NCBI GenBank assembly: GCA_013821455.1
Contig: JACDGS010000018.1
Coordinates: 1 to 64,000 of the forward strand
DNA length: 64,000 nt
Source of the DNA: Chthoniobacterales bacterium
GTDB taxonomy: Bacteria > Verrucomicrobiota > Verrucomicrobiia > Chthoniobacterales > UBA10450
Direction of reading: 5' to 3'
The notes below the pieces were generated by a model. That model did no database searches. It was not told where the DNA came from and saw nothing but the letters and a program-made list of their open reading frames with translations. Of this stretch, positions 27,920 through 36,399 are shown in pieces. The translations under genes and the position numbers were made by a program. Within the stretch, counting starts at the first letter, position 1. Each line of letters opens with the position of its first letter.

Positions 27920-28759
27920 ATGACAATTTTTTTATGGCAACGGAGGGCGGGCGCCGAGTGGTGCCACGCGCACGAGCAGCTTCTGCAGGAGATGGCCCCG
28001 GGCCAGCTGGCGATCATTCATCGGCCGGGCCAACGGCGCCATCTCGCGCAGATTTTCTGCCGGAGAAAGCGCGAGGCCTTCGCCTTCCAATCGCGATTTG
28101 GCGGGACAGTGGAAAAGCTCCCGCCAGGCTGGGCAAAACAATTTTTGCTCCCACCTCCAGGCAAGCCCTTACGCGTCGGCGCACGCCTGCGCATCAGCGC
28201 GGCCGTGCAGCCGGATTCGCCTAACGACTTGATCATTCCAGCAGCCGGCGCGTTCGGCACGGGCGAGCACGCCACGACCGCGATGTCCCTGCGCCTGCTC
28301 GAAGAAGCGACGCGCGGCCTTTCGTTAGGCTGGAAAGCGCTCGATGCCGGGACGGGCACCGGAATCCTCGCGCTGGCAGCGCGCCGCTTCGGCGCTGACT
28401 CGGTGGTCGGTTTGGATGACGATCCGCGGGCGGTGGCACACGCGCGCGCGAATGCACGCCAGAACAAAATCCGCGGCGCCACATTCCTCACGCGCGATCT
28501 GCTGCGCTGGAAATCGCGCCAGCGCTTCGACCTCATCACCGCGAATCTTTTCAGCGAACTGCTCATTTCCGCGCTGCCGATTTTTTGCCACTGCCTAACG
28601 AAAAACGGCTGCCTGATTCTTTCGGGAATTTTGCGCACGCAAGCGGACGAGGTTATCGACTCGTTAGGCAAATTCGGCTTCCACCTCGAGATAAAACGCC
28701 GGCGCGGCAAATGGGTCGCCCTCCTCGCCACCCGCAAAAGCAAGTTGAAGCGTCGTTAG
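27920..28759 (+). CDS. prmA: ribosomal protein L11 methyltransferase
   Basis: 'AAGAFGTGEHATTAMSLRLLEE', 'ALDAGTGTGILALAARRFGADSVVGLDDDPRAVAHARANARQN', 'ITANLFSELLISALP'. Confidence 0.85.
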   Translation: MTIFLWQRRAGAEWCHAHEQLLQEMAPGQLAIIHRPGQRRHLAQIFCRRKREAFAFQSRFGGTVEKLPPGWAKQFLLPPPGKPLRVGARLRISAAVQPDSPNDLIIPAAGAFGTGEHATTAMSLRLLEEATRGLSLGWKALDAGTGTGILALAARRFGADSVVGLDDDPRAVAHARANARQNKIRGATFLTRDLLRWKSRQRFDLITANLFSELLISALPIFCHCLTKNGCLILSGILRTQADEVIDSLGKFGFHLEIKRRRGKWVALLATRKSKLKRR

Positions 28760-28835
28760 CCGACGGCTACCTTCTCCGTCCGATCGGCTTCCGCTTTCCC
28801 CCGACTCCCATTTCGCGCCGCCGCTTCGTTATCTT

Positions 28836-29912
28836 ATGCCGTCCGAAGAACTTTCTTATGTCATCGTCACCCCGCACTCGATCCGCAAATCGCGCACGGG
28901 CGGCATCGTTTCGCGACTCATCTCGCGCACTGGCCTCGATTTGATTTGCGGCCGCATGTTCGCGCCGAACGCGGAACTCGTTAGGCGCTATGCCGAGACG
29001 ATCGTGACCGAAACCGACCCAAGGCACCGCGCCACCCAGGAATTGATTCGCGAATACGTCCTGAAAAATTTCACCGGCGCGGCGAATGGGCAGCGCGCCC
29101 GCGTCATGCTGCTGGTTTTTCGGGGCGAGGATGCAATCCACAAAATCCAGAATGCGGTCGGCCACATCGTGCACGAACGGACGAGCGGCGAAACCATCCG
29201 AGATACTTATGGCGATTACATCGCGGGCGCCGCTGGAGCAGTGACCTATTTCGAGCCCGGCGTTCTCGCCGCCTTCGACGCCGCCGCGATCGAGCGCGAC
29301 CTGAAATTGTGGGCGGAGTTTTCCGATAGCGACGGCGGCATCATCGATGACGTGATCGAGTTCCCGGCGGGCGCGGCGGTTGAAAAAACTCTCGTCCTGA
29401 TCAAGCCGGATAATTTCAAATTTCCGAACTCGCGCCCTGGCGGAGTAATCGAAGTTTTCTCGCGCAGCGGGCTCTACATCGTCGGCTTCAAAGTCCATCG
29501 CATGAGCGTGGCGCAGGCGGAGGAGTTCTACGGTCCCGTGCTCGATGTTTTGGAAGATAAACTCGGGGCCGAGAAAGGTCGCGGCGCGTGGGAGGATATC
29601 GTCGAGTTCATGTCCGGTGGACGTCCGAGCACGATCGGCGCGGACCGGCGCGGCGAACCGGGCACCGAAAAATGCATCGCACTCGTTTACCAGGGGATCG
29701 ATGCGGTGCGAAAAATCCGCGAAGTCCTCGGCCCGACCGATCCGAGCAAGGCGCCTCCGGGTTCGATCCGAAAGGAATTTGGCCAGACGATCATGGTCAA
29801 CGCGGCGCATGCTTCCGACTCCGCGGAGAACGCGAAACGCGAGATGGAAATCGTGCAGGTGCGCGAGAACAACCTGAAACCTTTGATTGAAAACTTCTAT
29901 GCCCGCTCCTAG
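28836..29912 (+). CDS. tandem-domain nucleoside diphosphate kinase-like protein
   Basis: Two NDK-like domains; second has 'TLVLIKPDNFKF...GLYIVGFKVHRMSVAQAEEFYG' and active-site-like 'NAAHASDSAENAKREM'; first domain lacks that His motif. Confidence 0.75.
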   Translation: MPSEELSYVIVTPHSIRKSRTGGIVSRLISRTGLDLICGRMFAPNAELVRRYAETIVTETDPRHRATQELIREYVLKNFTGAANGQRARVMLLVFRGEDAIHKIQNAVGHIVHERTSGETIRDTYGDYIAGAAGAVTYFEPGVLAAFDAAAIERDLKLWAEFSDSDGGIIDDVIEFPAGAAVEKTLVLIKPDNFKFPNSRPGGVIEVFSRSGLYIVGFKVHRMSVAQAEEFYGPVLDVLEDKLGAEKGRGAWEDIVEFMSGGRPSTIGADRRGEPGTEKCIALVYQGIDAVRKIREVLGPTDPSKAPPGSIRKEFGQTIMVNAAHASDSAENAKREMEIVQVRENNLKPLIENFYARS

Positions 29913-29939
29913 CTTGCGCTCCCTTTTTGGGGAAACATT

Positions 29940-31118
29940 TTGAACACTCTCGCCATGGAAATCTCGACCCGCGCAGCACAACTCACTCCGTCGCTCACCC
30001 TCTCGATCGACAGCAAAGCGAAAGCGATGAAAGCCGAGGGCATCGACATCTGCGGTTTCGGCGCGGGCGAGCCGGATTTCGATACGCCGGAGCACATTAA
30101 GCAAGCGGCGATTGCCGCGCTCGAGGCGGGATTCACGAAATACACGCCGAGCTCGGGTCTTCCGGAACTTCGCGAAGCAATCTCGAAAAAATTCGAAACC
30201 GACAACGGCCTCGAATATCGCCCGAGCCAGATCATCGTGAGCAACGGCGCGAAGCATTCCTGTTACAACGCCATCCTCGCGACCTGCGAAGCGGGCGACG
30301 AAGTGATCATCCCCTCGCCTTACTGGGTGAGTTATCCGGACATGGTGCGGCTCGCCGGCGCCGAGCCCGTGATCGTGCAGACGAGCGAGCGCCACGGCTG
30401 GAAAATGTCCGCGGCGGAATTCGAAAACGCCATGACGCCGCGCACGAAGATGGTGATTATGAATTCGCCTAACAATCCCAGCGGCGCGGTTTACACGCGG
30501 GAGGAATTGGAAAAGATCGTCGAGGTCGCGGCGGAAGAGGACATCTACATTTTGTCCGACGAAATTTACGAGAAACTCATTTACGACGACGCCAAACACG
30601 TCAGCATCGCCTCGCTCTCAAAGCAGGCCTACGACCTCACGATCACGGTCAACGGCTTCAGCAAATCCTACGCGATGACCGGTTGGCGCCTCGGCTACAT
30701 GGGCGCGCCGGAAGCGATCGCGAAGGCGGTTGATTCCATCCAAAGCCACAGCACCTCGAACCCCTGCTCCTTCGCGCAGAAGGGCGCGATCGCCGCGCTT
30801 AAGGGCGATCAGCAACCGCTCTCCGACATGCATGACGAGTTCGATATGCGGCGCAATTACATGTTCGATCGCATCTCGAAGATCGCGAACATCACCGCGG
30901 TAAAACCGAATGGCGCCTTCTATATTTTGGTCAACATTAGCCAGCTCGGATTGACCTCGCAGAATTTCGCCGATCGCCTGCTCAGTAAAGCGAGCGTCGC
31001 CGTGATTCCGGGCATCGCGTTCGGCGACGACCGCACGATTCGTCTCAGCTACGCGACCAGCATCGACGTGATCAAAAAAGGGCTGGACCGCTTCCAGGAT
31101 TTTTGTCGCACGCTCTAA
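29940..31118 (+). CDS. pyridoxal-phosphate aminotransferase (aspartate aminotransferase-like)
   Basis: 'FGAGEPDFDTPEHIKQAAIAALEAGFTKYTPSSGLPELREAI', 'NSPNNPSGAVYTREELEKI', 'NGFSKSYAMTGWRLGYMGAP'. Confidence 0.93.
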   Translation: MNTLAMEISTRAAQLTPSLTLSIDSKAKAMKAEGIDICGFGAGEPDFDTPEHIKQAAIAALEAGFTKYTPSSGLPELREAISKKFETDNGLEYRPSQIIVSNGAKHSCYNAILATCEAGDEVIIPSPYWVSYPDMVRLAGAEPVIVQTSERHGWKMSAAEFENAMTPRTKMVIMNSPNNPSGAVYTREELEKIVEVAAEEDIYILSDEIYEKLIYDDAKHVSIASLSKQAYDLTITVNGFSKSYAMTGWRLGYMGAPEAIAKAVDSIQSHSTSNPCSFAQKGAIAALKGDQQPLSDMHDEFDMRRNYMFDRISKIANITAVKPNGAFYILVNISQLGLTSQNFADRLLSKASVAVIPGIAFGDDRTIRLSYATSIDVIKKGLDRFQDFCRTL

Positions 31119-31152
31119 GCGGAGAGGCGTGGAAAAACGCGCCACCATCTTT

Positions 31153-31263
31153 TGTCATCCCGAGCGAAACGAGGGACCCCGCAAGCGTCTCACGGCGTCA
31201 ATGGCAGACGGCGCCCTGTGTAATACGAGGGGTCCTTCGCCGTCTGCGCGGCTCAGGATGACA
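31153..31263. repeat. REP-like intergenic inverted repeat
   Basis: 'tgtcatcccgagcgaaacgagggaccccgcaagcg ... gaggggtccttcgccgtctgcgcggctcaggatgaca'. Confidence 0.85.
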
Positions 31264-31268
31264 AACCC

Positions 31269-32849
31269 GTGAGCGGTAGCGCGGGTTCACTCGCCCTCCT
31301 CCTCCACGCCCATCTCCCATTCGTTAGGCATCCGGAGCACGAGCACTTCCTCGAGGAGGACTGGCTCTTCGAAGCCATCACCGAAAGTTACCTCCCCCTT
31401 CTCCGGATGTTGCGTCGGCTGGCGGACGAGGCTGTGCCCTTTCGCCTAACGATCTCGCTCACACCGACTCTCTGCGCGATGCTGCGCGACGAACTGCTCC
31501 GGCAAAGATACCTGCGTTACCTCGAGCGCCTCATCGCGCTCGCCCGCCACGAGATCGAGCGCAATCGCGATCATGCGCAGCTCTTCGCGCTCGCACAGTT
31601 CTACGAAAATTTCTTCACCGAGGCTCGCGGCTTCTTCGCCGAAACACTCGGCGGCGACATCGTTAGGGCATTTCGCGAGCTGCAGGATGCCGGTTACTTG
31701 GAAATAATCGCGAGTGCCGCGACCCACGCGTTTCTACCTCTGCTGCAAAATTTTCCCGAGGCGCAACGCGCGCAAATCCTCCTCGGCTGCGACAGTTACC
31801 GCGAAAACTTTGGTCGTGACCCCAGCGGATTTTGGCTGCCGGAATGCGGCTACAGTTCCGGGCTCGACCTGATTTTGCAGGAGGCGGAGATCCGCTGGTT
31901 CGTGGTTGATGCGCACGGTTTGATGTTTGCCCGCCCGCAACCGCGCGGCGTTTTTTTTGCGCCGTGTTACACCCCGGCGGGGCCGGCTGCATTCGCGCGC
32001 GATCGCGAATCGAGCCAGCAAGTTTGGAGCGCCGAAGCCGGTTACCCGGGCGATCCGGTCTATCGCGATTTCTACCGCGACATTGGCTACGATCGCTCGG
32101 AAGCGGAGCTTGGCGCATTCGTTAGGCCAGAAGGCGTGCGAAAATTCAGCGGTATCAAATACCATCGCGTGACGGGCCGCACGGAGGAAAAGGAATTCTA
32201 CGATCCGGCGTGGGCCGACGCTGCCGCGGATGAGCACGCGCAGGATTTTTTTGAGAAACGGCGGGCGCGTTTTCAGGAACTCGCGAGCGACGAGGCGATC
32301 GTTGTCACCCCCTTCGACGCGGAGCTTTTCGGTCACTGGTGGTTTGAAGGTCCGCGCTTCCTTGAAAGCTTTCTGCGCCTAACGACGCGCGAGCCGCGTG
32401 ACTTCCAGCTCACCACGCCGGGCGCATTCCTCGCGACGCATCCGGCGCAGCAAATCGTTAGGCCAAATCCTTCCAGTTGGGGAGAGGACGGCTTCAGCGC
32501 TGTCTGGCTCGATCCGAGCAACGCCTGGATTTATCCACCTTTGCATGCTGCGACTCGCCGCATGACGGAACTCGCGCGCGCTCACCGCGACACCACCGAT
32601 CCGTTGGCGGTGCGGACGTTGCGCCAAACCGCACGCGAACTGCTCCTCGCGCAATCGAGCGACTGGGCGTTCCTGATCAAAAACCGCTCCGCGCGCGAGT
32701 ACGCCAGGGCGCGCACGCGAGAGCATCTGTTGCGCTGCAACCGGCTCGCCGAGCAATTGGAGAACTCTCAGCCCGACGTCGCGTTTCTGGCCGAATGCGA
32801 AGAGCGCACTCCGATCTTCCCCGAATTGGAGTGGCGCTATTATCTTTAG
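31269..32849 (+). CDS. GH57 family (1,4-alpha-glucan branching enzyme-like) protein
   Basis: 'LALLLHAHLPFVRHPEHEHFLEEDWLFEAITESYLPLL', 'FWLPECGYSSGLDLILQEAEIRWFVVDAHGL', 'VTPFDAELFGHWWFEGPRFLESFLRL'. Confidence 0.92.
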   Translation: MSGSAGSLALLLHAHLPFVRHPEHEHFLEEDWLFEAITESYLPLLRMLRRLADEAVPFRLTISLTPTLCAMLRDELLRQRYLRYLERLIALARHEIERNRDHAQLFALAQFYENFFTEARGFFAETLGGDIVRAFRELQDAGYLEIIASAATHAFLPLLQNFPEAQRAQILLGCDSYRENFGRDPSGFWLPECGYSSGLDLILQEAEIRWFVVDAHGLMFARPQPRGVFFAPCYTPAGPAAFARDRESSQQVWSAEAGYPGDPVYRDFYRDIGYDRSEAELGAFVRPEGVRKFSGIKYHRVTGRTEEKEFYDPAWADAAADEHAQDFFEKRRARFQELASDEAIVVTPFDAELFGHWWFEGPRFLESFLRLTTREPRDFQLTTPGAFLATHPAQQIVRPNPSSWGEDGFSAVWLDPSNAWIYPPLHAATRRMTELARAHRDTTDPLAVRTLRQTARELLLAQSSDWAFLIKNRSAREYARARTREHLLRCNRLAEQLENSQPDVAFLAECEERTPIFPELEWRYYL

Positions 32850-32859
32850 TCTCTCCAAA

Positions 32860-34077
32860 ATGCATCGCGCTTATTTCTTCTTCCTTCTCCTACTCGCCGT
32901 CGCGCAAGCTCAGGAAACGCCGTCTGCGACACCAGCCACAACGCCTGCCCTGCGACTCGTTAGGCTGCACTTCGTTCCGCCGCCTTTGGAAGGGACAATC
33001 AGCCTCGGAATCTACGATGCGCACGGCAAGCTGGTGCGAGTCCTTCATCGCGAAGATGCGATTTCCGATTTCACCATCGGCCACGATGCGCTCGAGACGA
33101 CTTGGGATGGAAACGACGACAAAGGGCAGCCTCTTCCCGAAGGAAAATATCGCGCGCGTGGTTTTCTGATCGGCGAGGAAGTGAAAGTCGAAGGCGTCGA
33201 TTATTTTTTCAACGACTGGGTAACGGACGAATCGTCGCCGCACCTCGCGCGCATCTCTCATCTCGGGATGGGTGATAACAAGCTCCTGCTCGAGACCGAA
33301 ACCCCTGCCGGCAAAAGAAGCTTTCTCTTCGATCTCGCGACCGAAAAATTATTCGCGTCCGAACCGCTTGTTCTCACCCAGCCGCCCGCCAGCTCCGCGA
33401 CGCTCGTCGAGCCCGTCGCTTCCGCCAGCGGCAAAGACGGGACGGTTTGGGCGATCGATCACGTCAGCAAAGGTTCCTCCGCCTTGCAGGTCGTGCAGTT
33501 ATCGGCGGAGCCGGCGATTTTGCGGAAGCTCGCCCTTGCCCCGGACGCGCCGCAACCGATCGGCATCGCCGCCTCGCCTAACGAGGATCGGATTTTCCTG
33601 CTCGAAGAATCTCCCGCACTCCAGCGTGTGCGCAGCCTCTCGCTGCAAACGACCAGCACGCCATCGGGAACCGCGGAAGCGGTCTCAGATTGGAAGATTG
33701 ATTTCGAAAAGAAGATCGTCGCGCACGAGAATTTCGCGCTGCGTGACGGCGCACCCGTCGCCGCGCCTAACGACGCTGGCAGTCCGCCGGAACACGTTGC
33801 CTTTGCGTTACGAGAAAATCCCTTGGAAAGAGATCACCGCGGCAGCATCGAGGTGTCGATCGGCTTGGGTGCGGATGGCAGTTTTCTCCAGAGCGCGGAC
33901 GGACTGCCGCTGCGCACGGTGAGTGCGACGCACCATTTGAAACGCGCGCTCCTCGCGCGGCACGGTGAAAGCGCGCTCGATGTTTTTCAGGACGACGGCG
34001 CAGTGGTCGAGCAATTCCGCATCACGAATCTTGCGCAGATGATGGCGTTCGACTGCGGCGAGTTCGAGCTCAAGTAA
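32860..34077 (+). CDS. secreted hypothetical protein with FlgD/Ig-like segment
   Basis: Signal peptide; 'GTISLGIYDAHGKLVRVLHREDA...LETTWDGNDDKGQPLPEGKYRARGF'. Confidence 0.7.
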   Translation: MHRAYFFFLLLLAVAQAQETPSATPATTPALRLVRLHFVPPPLEGTISLGIYDAHGKLVRVLHREDAISDFTIGHDALETTWDGNDDKGQPLPEGKYRARGFLIGEEVKVEGVDYFFNDWVTDESSPHLARISHLGMGDNKLLLETETPAGKRSFLFDLATEKLFASEPLVLTQPPASSATLVEPVASASGKDGTVWAIDHVSKGSSALQVVQLSAEPAILRKLALAPDAPQPIGIAASPNEDRIFLLEESPALQRVRSLSLQTTSTPSGTAEAVSDWKIDFEKKIVAHENFALRDGAPVAAPNDAGSPPEHVAFALRENPLERDHRGSIEVSIGLGADGSFLQSADGLPLRTVSATHHLKRALLARHGESALDVFQDDGAVVEQFRITNLAQMMAFDCGEFELK

Positions 34078-34082
34078 AACGT

Positions 34083-34100
34083 TCGTTAGGCGCCTAACGA
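34083..34100. terminator. perfect 18-nt palindrome TCGTTAGGC|GCCTAACGA at a convergent gene junction (candidate terminator-like inverted pair)
   Basis: Sequence 'tcgttaggcgcctaacga' between the stop of the + gene (34077) and the stop of the - gene (34109); no U-tract check possible beyond reading. Confidence 0.5.
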
Positions 34101-34108
34101 CTAACGAA

Positions 34109-35512
34109 CTACTGCCCGTTCGCGCTTTCGACCGGCAAGCCGGCTTCTTTCCAGGCGTGCCAGCTCCCCGGAACGTTCATGACCTGCGCAAAGCCGGCTC
34201 GTTTCAAAATACTTGTCGCGATGCTGGCGCGATAGCCGCTCGCGCAATACACCGCCGTGGGCTTTTCCGGGTCGAGTTCGCTGCGGCGTTTTTCGAGCTG
34301 CGGCACGACGATGTGGCGCGCTCCCGGGACATGCCCGCCTTTCCACTCGCGATCCGTCCGCACATCGAGCACCTGCAGTTGCCCGTTGGCGGCGCTCAGC
34401 TCATGCACCGAAATTTGCGCCACCTGCGTGAAGGGATGTCCGGCCGCGCCCCACGCTTTGATTCCGCCAACGAGATAGCCGGCGAATTTTGTAAAGCCCG
34501 TGCGCAGAAACAGCCTAACGACTTCATCGAGCCGGCTATCCTCTTCCAGCACGAGCAGGAGCGGCCGCTCCGGATCGAGCAGCGACCCGGCCCAAATCGA
34601 AAGTGTCGGCGTGGCTCCGAGATTGAGCGCACCCGCGATGTGCGCGCCGCCAAAGGCGAACATCGACCGAGTGTCGATGAGGAGATTCGCCTCGTTTTTC
34701 ATCGCCTCCTCGAATTCCGGGACCGGCAGCGCGCGCACTTGCGGCAGGCCACCCAGAATCTCCGGTCCTTCCGCGTTCACCTTTTTCATCCGCGGATAAT
34801 ATTTCGGGATCGGTGGCGCGGTTTTGATGCAGTGCTGAGTGAAAGCCTCGACCTCTTTGATTTGCAGAAATGGATTGAAGGCGCGTTCGAATCCGATTGT
34901 GCTCGTTAGGCGATCGCCGATCTCCGCGCCGCAAGGCGAGCCGCTGCCATGCGCAGGATATACGATCACGCCGTCAGGCAGCCTGAGATAAATGTCGTGC
35001 AATGTCTTGAACTGCTGCGCCGCCAGGTTCGCGGTTTCGTTTTCGCCTAACAAATCCGGCCGGCCGGCCGAGCCGACGAAAAGCGAATCGCCGCTCAAAA
35101 CTCCCCACGGTGTTTCGGAATGATCTTCCTCGGCCAGTAAATAGGAAACATGTTCCGGAGTGTGACCCGGGGTGTGCCACGCCGTGATGACAAGCGAGCC
35201 AAATGTGAACTGATTGCCATCTGTCACCGACACTGTTTCAAATCCGTATTTCGCGCCTCCCTCGTGGCTCGCGAAGATTTTGGCCGTTCCGACTCGGGCC
35301 GCGAGTTCCCGCGCGCCGCTCACCAGGTCTGCGTGAATGTGCGTTTCAAATACATGCGTGATGGCGACGTTCTTCGCGCGCGCCAGTTCGAGATAAATCT
35401 CAACATCGGGACGGGGATCAAAAACCGCCGCGCTGCCTGCTTCGTCATCGCCGATGAGATAGGAAATCTCAGCGAGGCCGTCTGTGTAAATTGCTTCGAA
35501 AACCAAGGACAT
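34109..35512 (-). CDS. MBL-fold metallohydrolase with rhodanese domains (persulfide dioxygenase-like)
   Basis: 'HVFETHIHADLVSGARELAARVG', 'HTPGHTPEHVSYLL', rhodanese-like 'VLDVRTDREWKGGHVPGARHIVVPQ...VYCASGYRASIATSIL'. Confidence 0.9.
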   Translation of the reverse strand: MSLVFEAIYTDGLAEISYLIGDDEAGSAAVFDPRPDVEIYLELARAKNVAITHVFETHIHADLVSGARELAARVGTAKIFASHEGGAKYGFETVSVTDGNQFTFGSLVITAWHTPGHTPEHVSYLLAEEDHSETPWGVLSGDSLFVGSAGRPDLLGENETANLAAQQFKTLHDIYLRLPDGVIVYPAHGSGSPCGAEIGDRLTSTIGFERAFNPFLQIKEVEAFTQHCIKTAPPIPKYYPRMKKVNAEGPEILGGLPQVRALPVPEFEEAMKNEANLLIDTRSMFAFGGAHIAGALNLGATPTLSIWAGSLLDPERPLLLVLEEDSRLDEVVRLFLRTGFTKFAGYLVGGIKAWGAAGHPFTQVAQISVHELSAANGQLQVLDVRTDREWKGGHVPGARHIVVPQLEKRRSELDPEKPTAVYCASGYRASIATSILKRAGFAQVMNVPGSWHAWKEAGLPVESANGQ

Positions 35513-35619
35513 GCCTGGAGCCTATCATGCCGCCGCGCGTTTCGACAAGCGGCCGTGAGTGCCGCAAGATGCAGTTCGTTAGGCGATTTGTCTTGGAGAA
35601 AGCTGTTGTCAGATCCGGT

Positions 35620-35769
35620 CCGGGTAGCGCATGCGTTCCGCGTGCTGGTCGCGCTGTTCCAGCGCGACGAACTTTTTCAACCGCGACGTCGTTAGGCGGA
35701 TTTCGCGCCCGAGAAAGTTTGCCACGGTGAAACACCGTTGCCAGCACGCGAGACGTGCGCGCTACCCGG
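35620..35769. repeat. 150-bp intergenic inverted-repeat element with internal hairpins and central TCGTTAGGC
   Basis: Left arm ccgggtagcgcatgcgttccgcgtgctgg (35620-35648) vs right arm ccagcacgcgagacgtgcgcgctacccgg (35741-35769), 24/29 complementary. Confidence 0.7.
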
Positions 35770-35837
35770 CACGCGTAACACAAGCTATCCGTTAGGCGGA
35801 GCGGAAACGGCTCCCGCGCACGTCTTTTTCCGGGGAG

Positions 35838-35879
35838 GACGGGCTGGTAGCCCGTCGTTGGAGGCAGTCTGCCTCCAAC
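35838..35879. repeat. double-hairpin intergenic repeat (GACGGGCTGnnAGCCCGTC family)
   Basis: 'gacgggctggtagcccgtc' followed by 'gttggaggcagtctgcctccaac'. Confidence 0.7.
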
Positions 35880-35990
35880 CGCGCGCAGGGGAAGCACTCG
35901 TGCCTAAAACGATGCGGGGCGGACTTCAGGCAAAGCGTCAGCCTAACGAGTGATGTTTGGAAGTTTGCGAGACCCGCAACCTGCGCACGG

Positions 35991-36031
35991 TTCGGCGGAG
36001 ACTCCGCCGAACGACGGGCTGACAGCCCGTC
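35991..36031. repeat. double-hairpin intergenic repeat (same family, opposite orientation)
   Basis: 'ttcggcggagactccgccgaa' followed by 'gacgggctgacagcccgtc'. Confidence 0.7.
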
Positions 36032-36078
36032 CTCCCCGGAGGGAAATCAGCGCTGTCCGTGGCTGTGTTCCTGTTCGC

Positions 36079-36396
36079 TTAGGAATTCTTTGTCACCCAA
36101 ACGAGATATTCCTCGGAACCAGCGACCACCGGGAGAGCGATGATCTCCGGCATGTCGTAGGGATGCAGCTCGCGCAGTTTCTCCTCGAAGGCGGGGAACT
36201 TTTCGCCGCTGGTTTTGAAATAGACGAGCACTTCGTTCGCTGTTTCCATCTCGCCCTTCCACCAGTAAAACGAATCGACCGCGGAGGCGACGTTGGCGCA
36301 GGCGGCGAAATGTCCCGCGACCAGTTCCTCTGCGATCCGCTGCGCTTTGCCGCGATCGGGAAAGGTGCTGAGAACAAGGAGGACTTCGTTAGGCAT
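36079..36396 (-). CDS. cutA: CutA-like divalent-ion tolerance protein
   Basis: 'VLLVLSTFPDRGKAQRIAEELVAGHFAACANVASAVDSFYWWKGEMETANEVLVYFKT...LHPYDMPEIIALPVVAGSEEYLVWV'; start reads ATG-CCT-AAC-GAA. Confidence 0.92.
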   Translation of the reverse strand: MPNEVLLVLSTFPDRGKAQRIAEELVAGHFAACANVASAVDSFYWWKGEMETANEVLVYFKTSGEKFPAFEEKLRELHPYDMPEIIALPVVAGSEEYLVWVTKNS

Positions 36397-36399
36397 TCG

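Noticed and set aside
35469-35897. 142-aa minus-strand ORF and neighbours encoded by intergenic repeats ('GGRLPPTTGYQPVLPG')
   Set aside because: The peptide is a translation of the GACGGGCTG hairpin and inverted-repeat elements; the same peptide-like string appears from the 25.5-kb copy.
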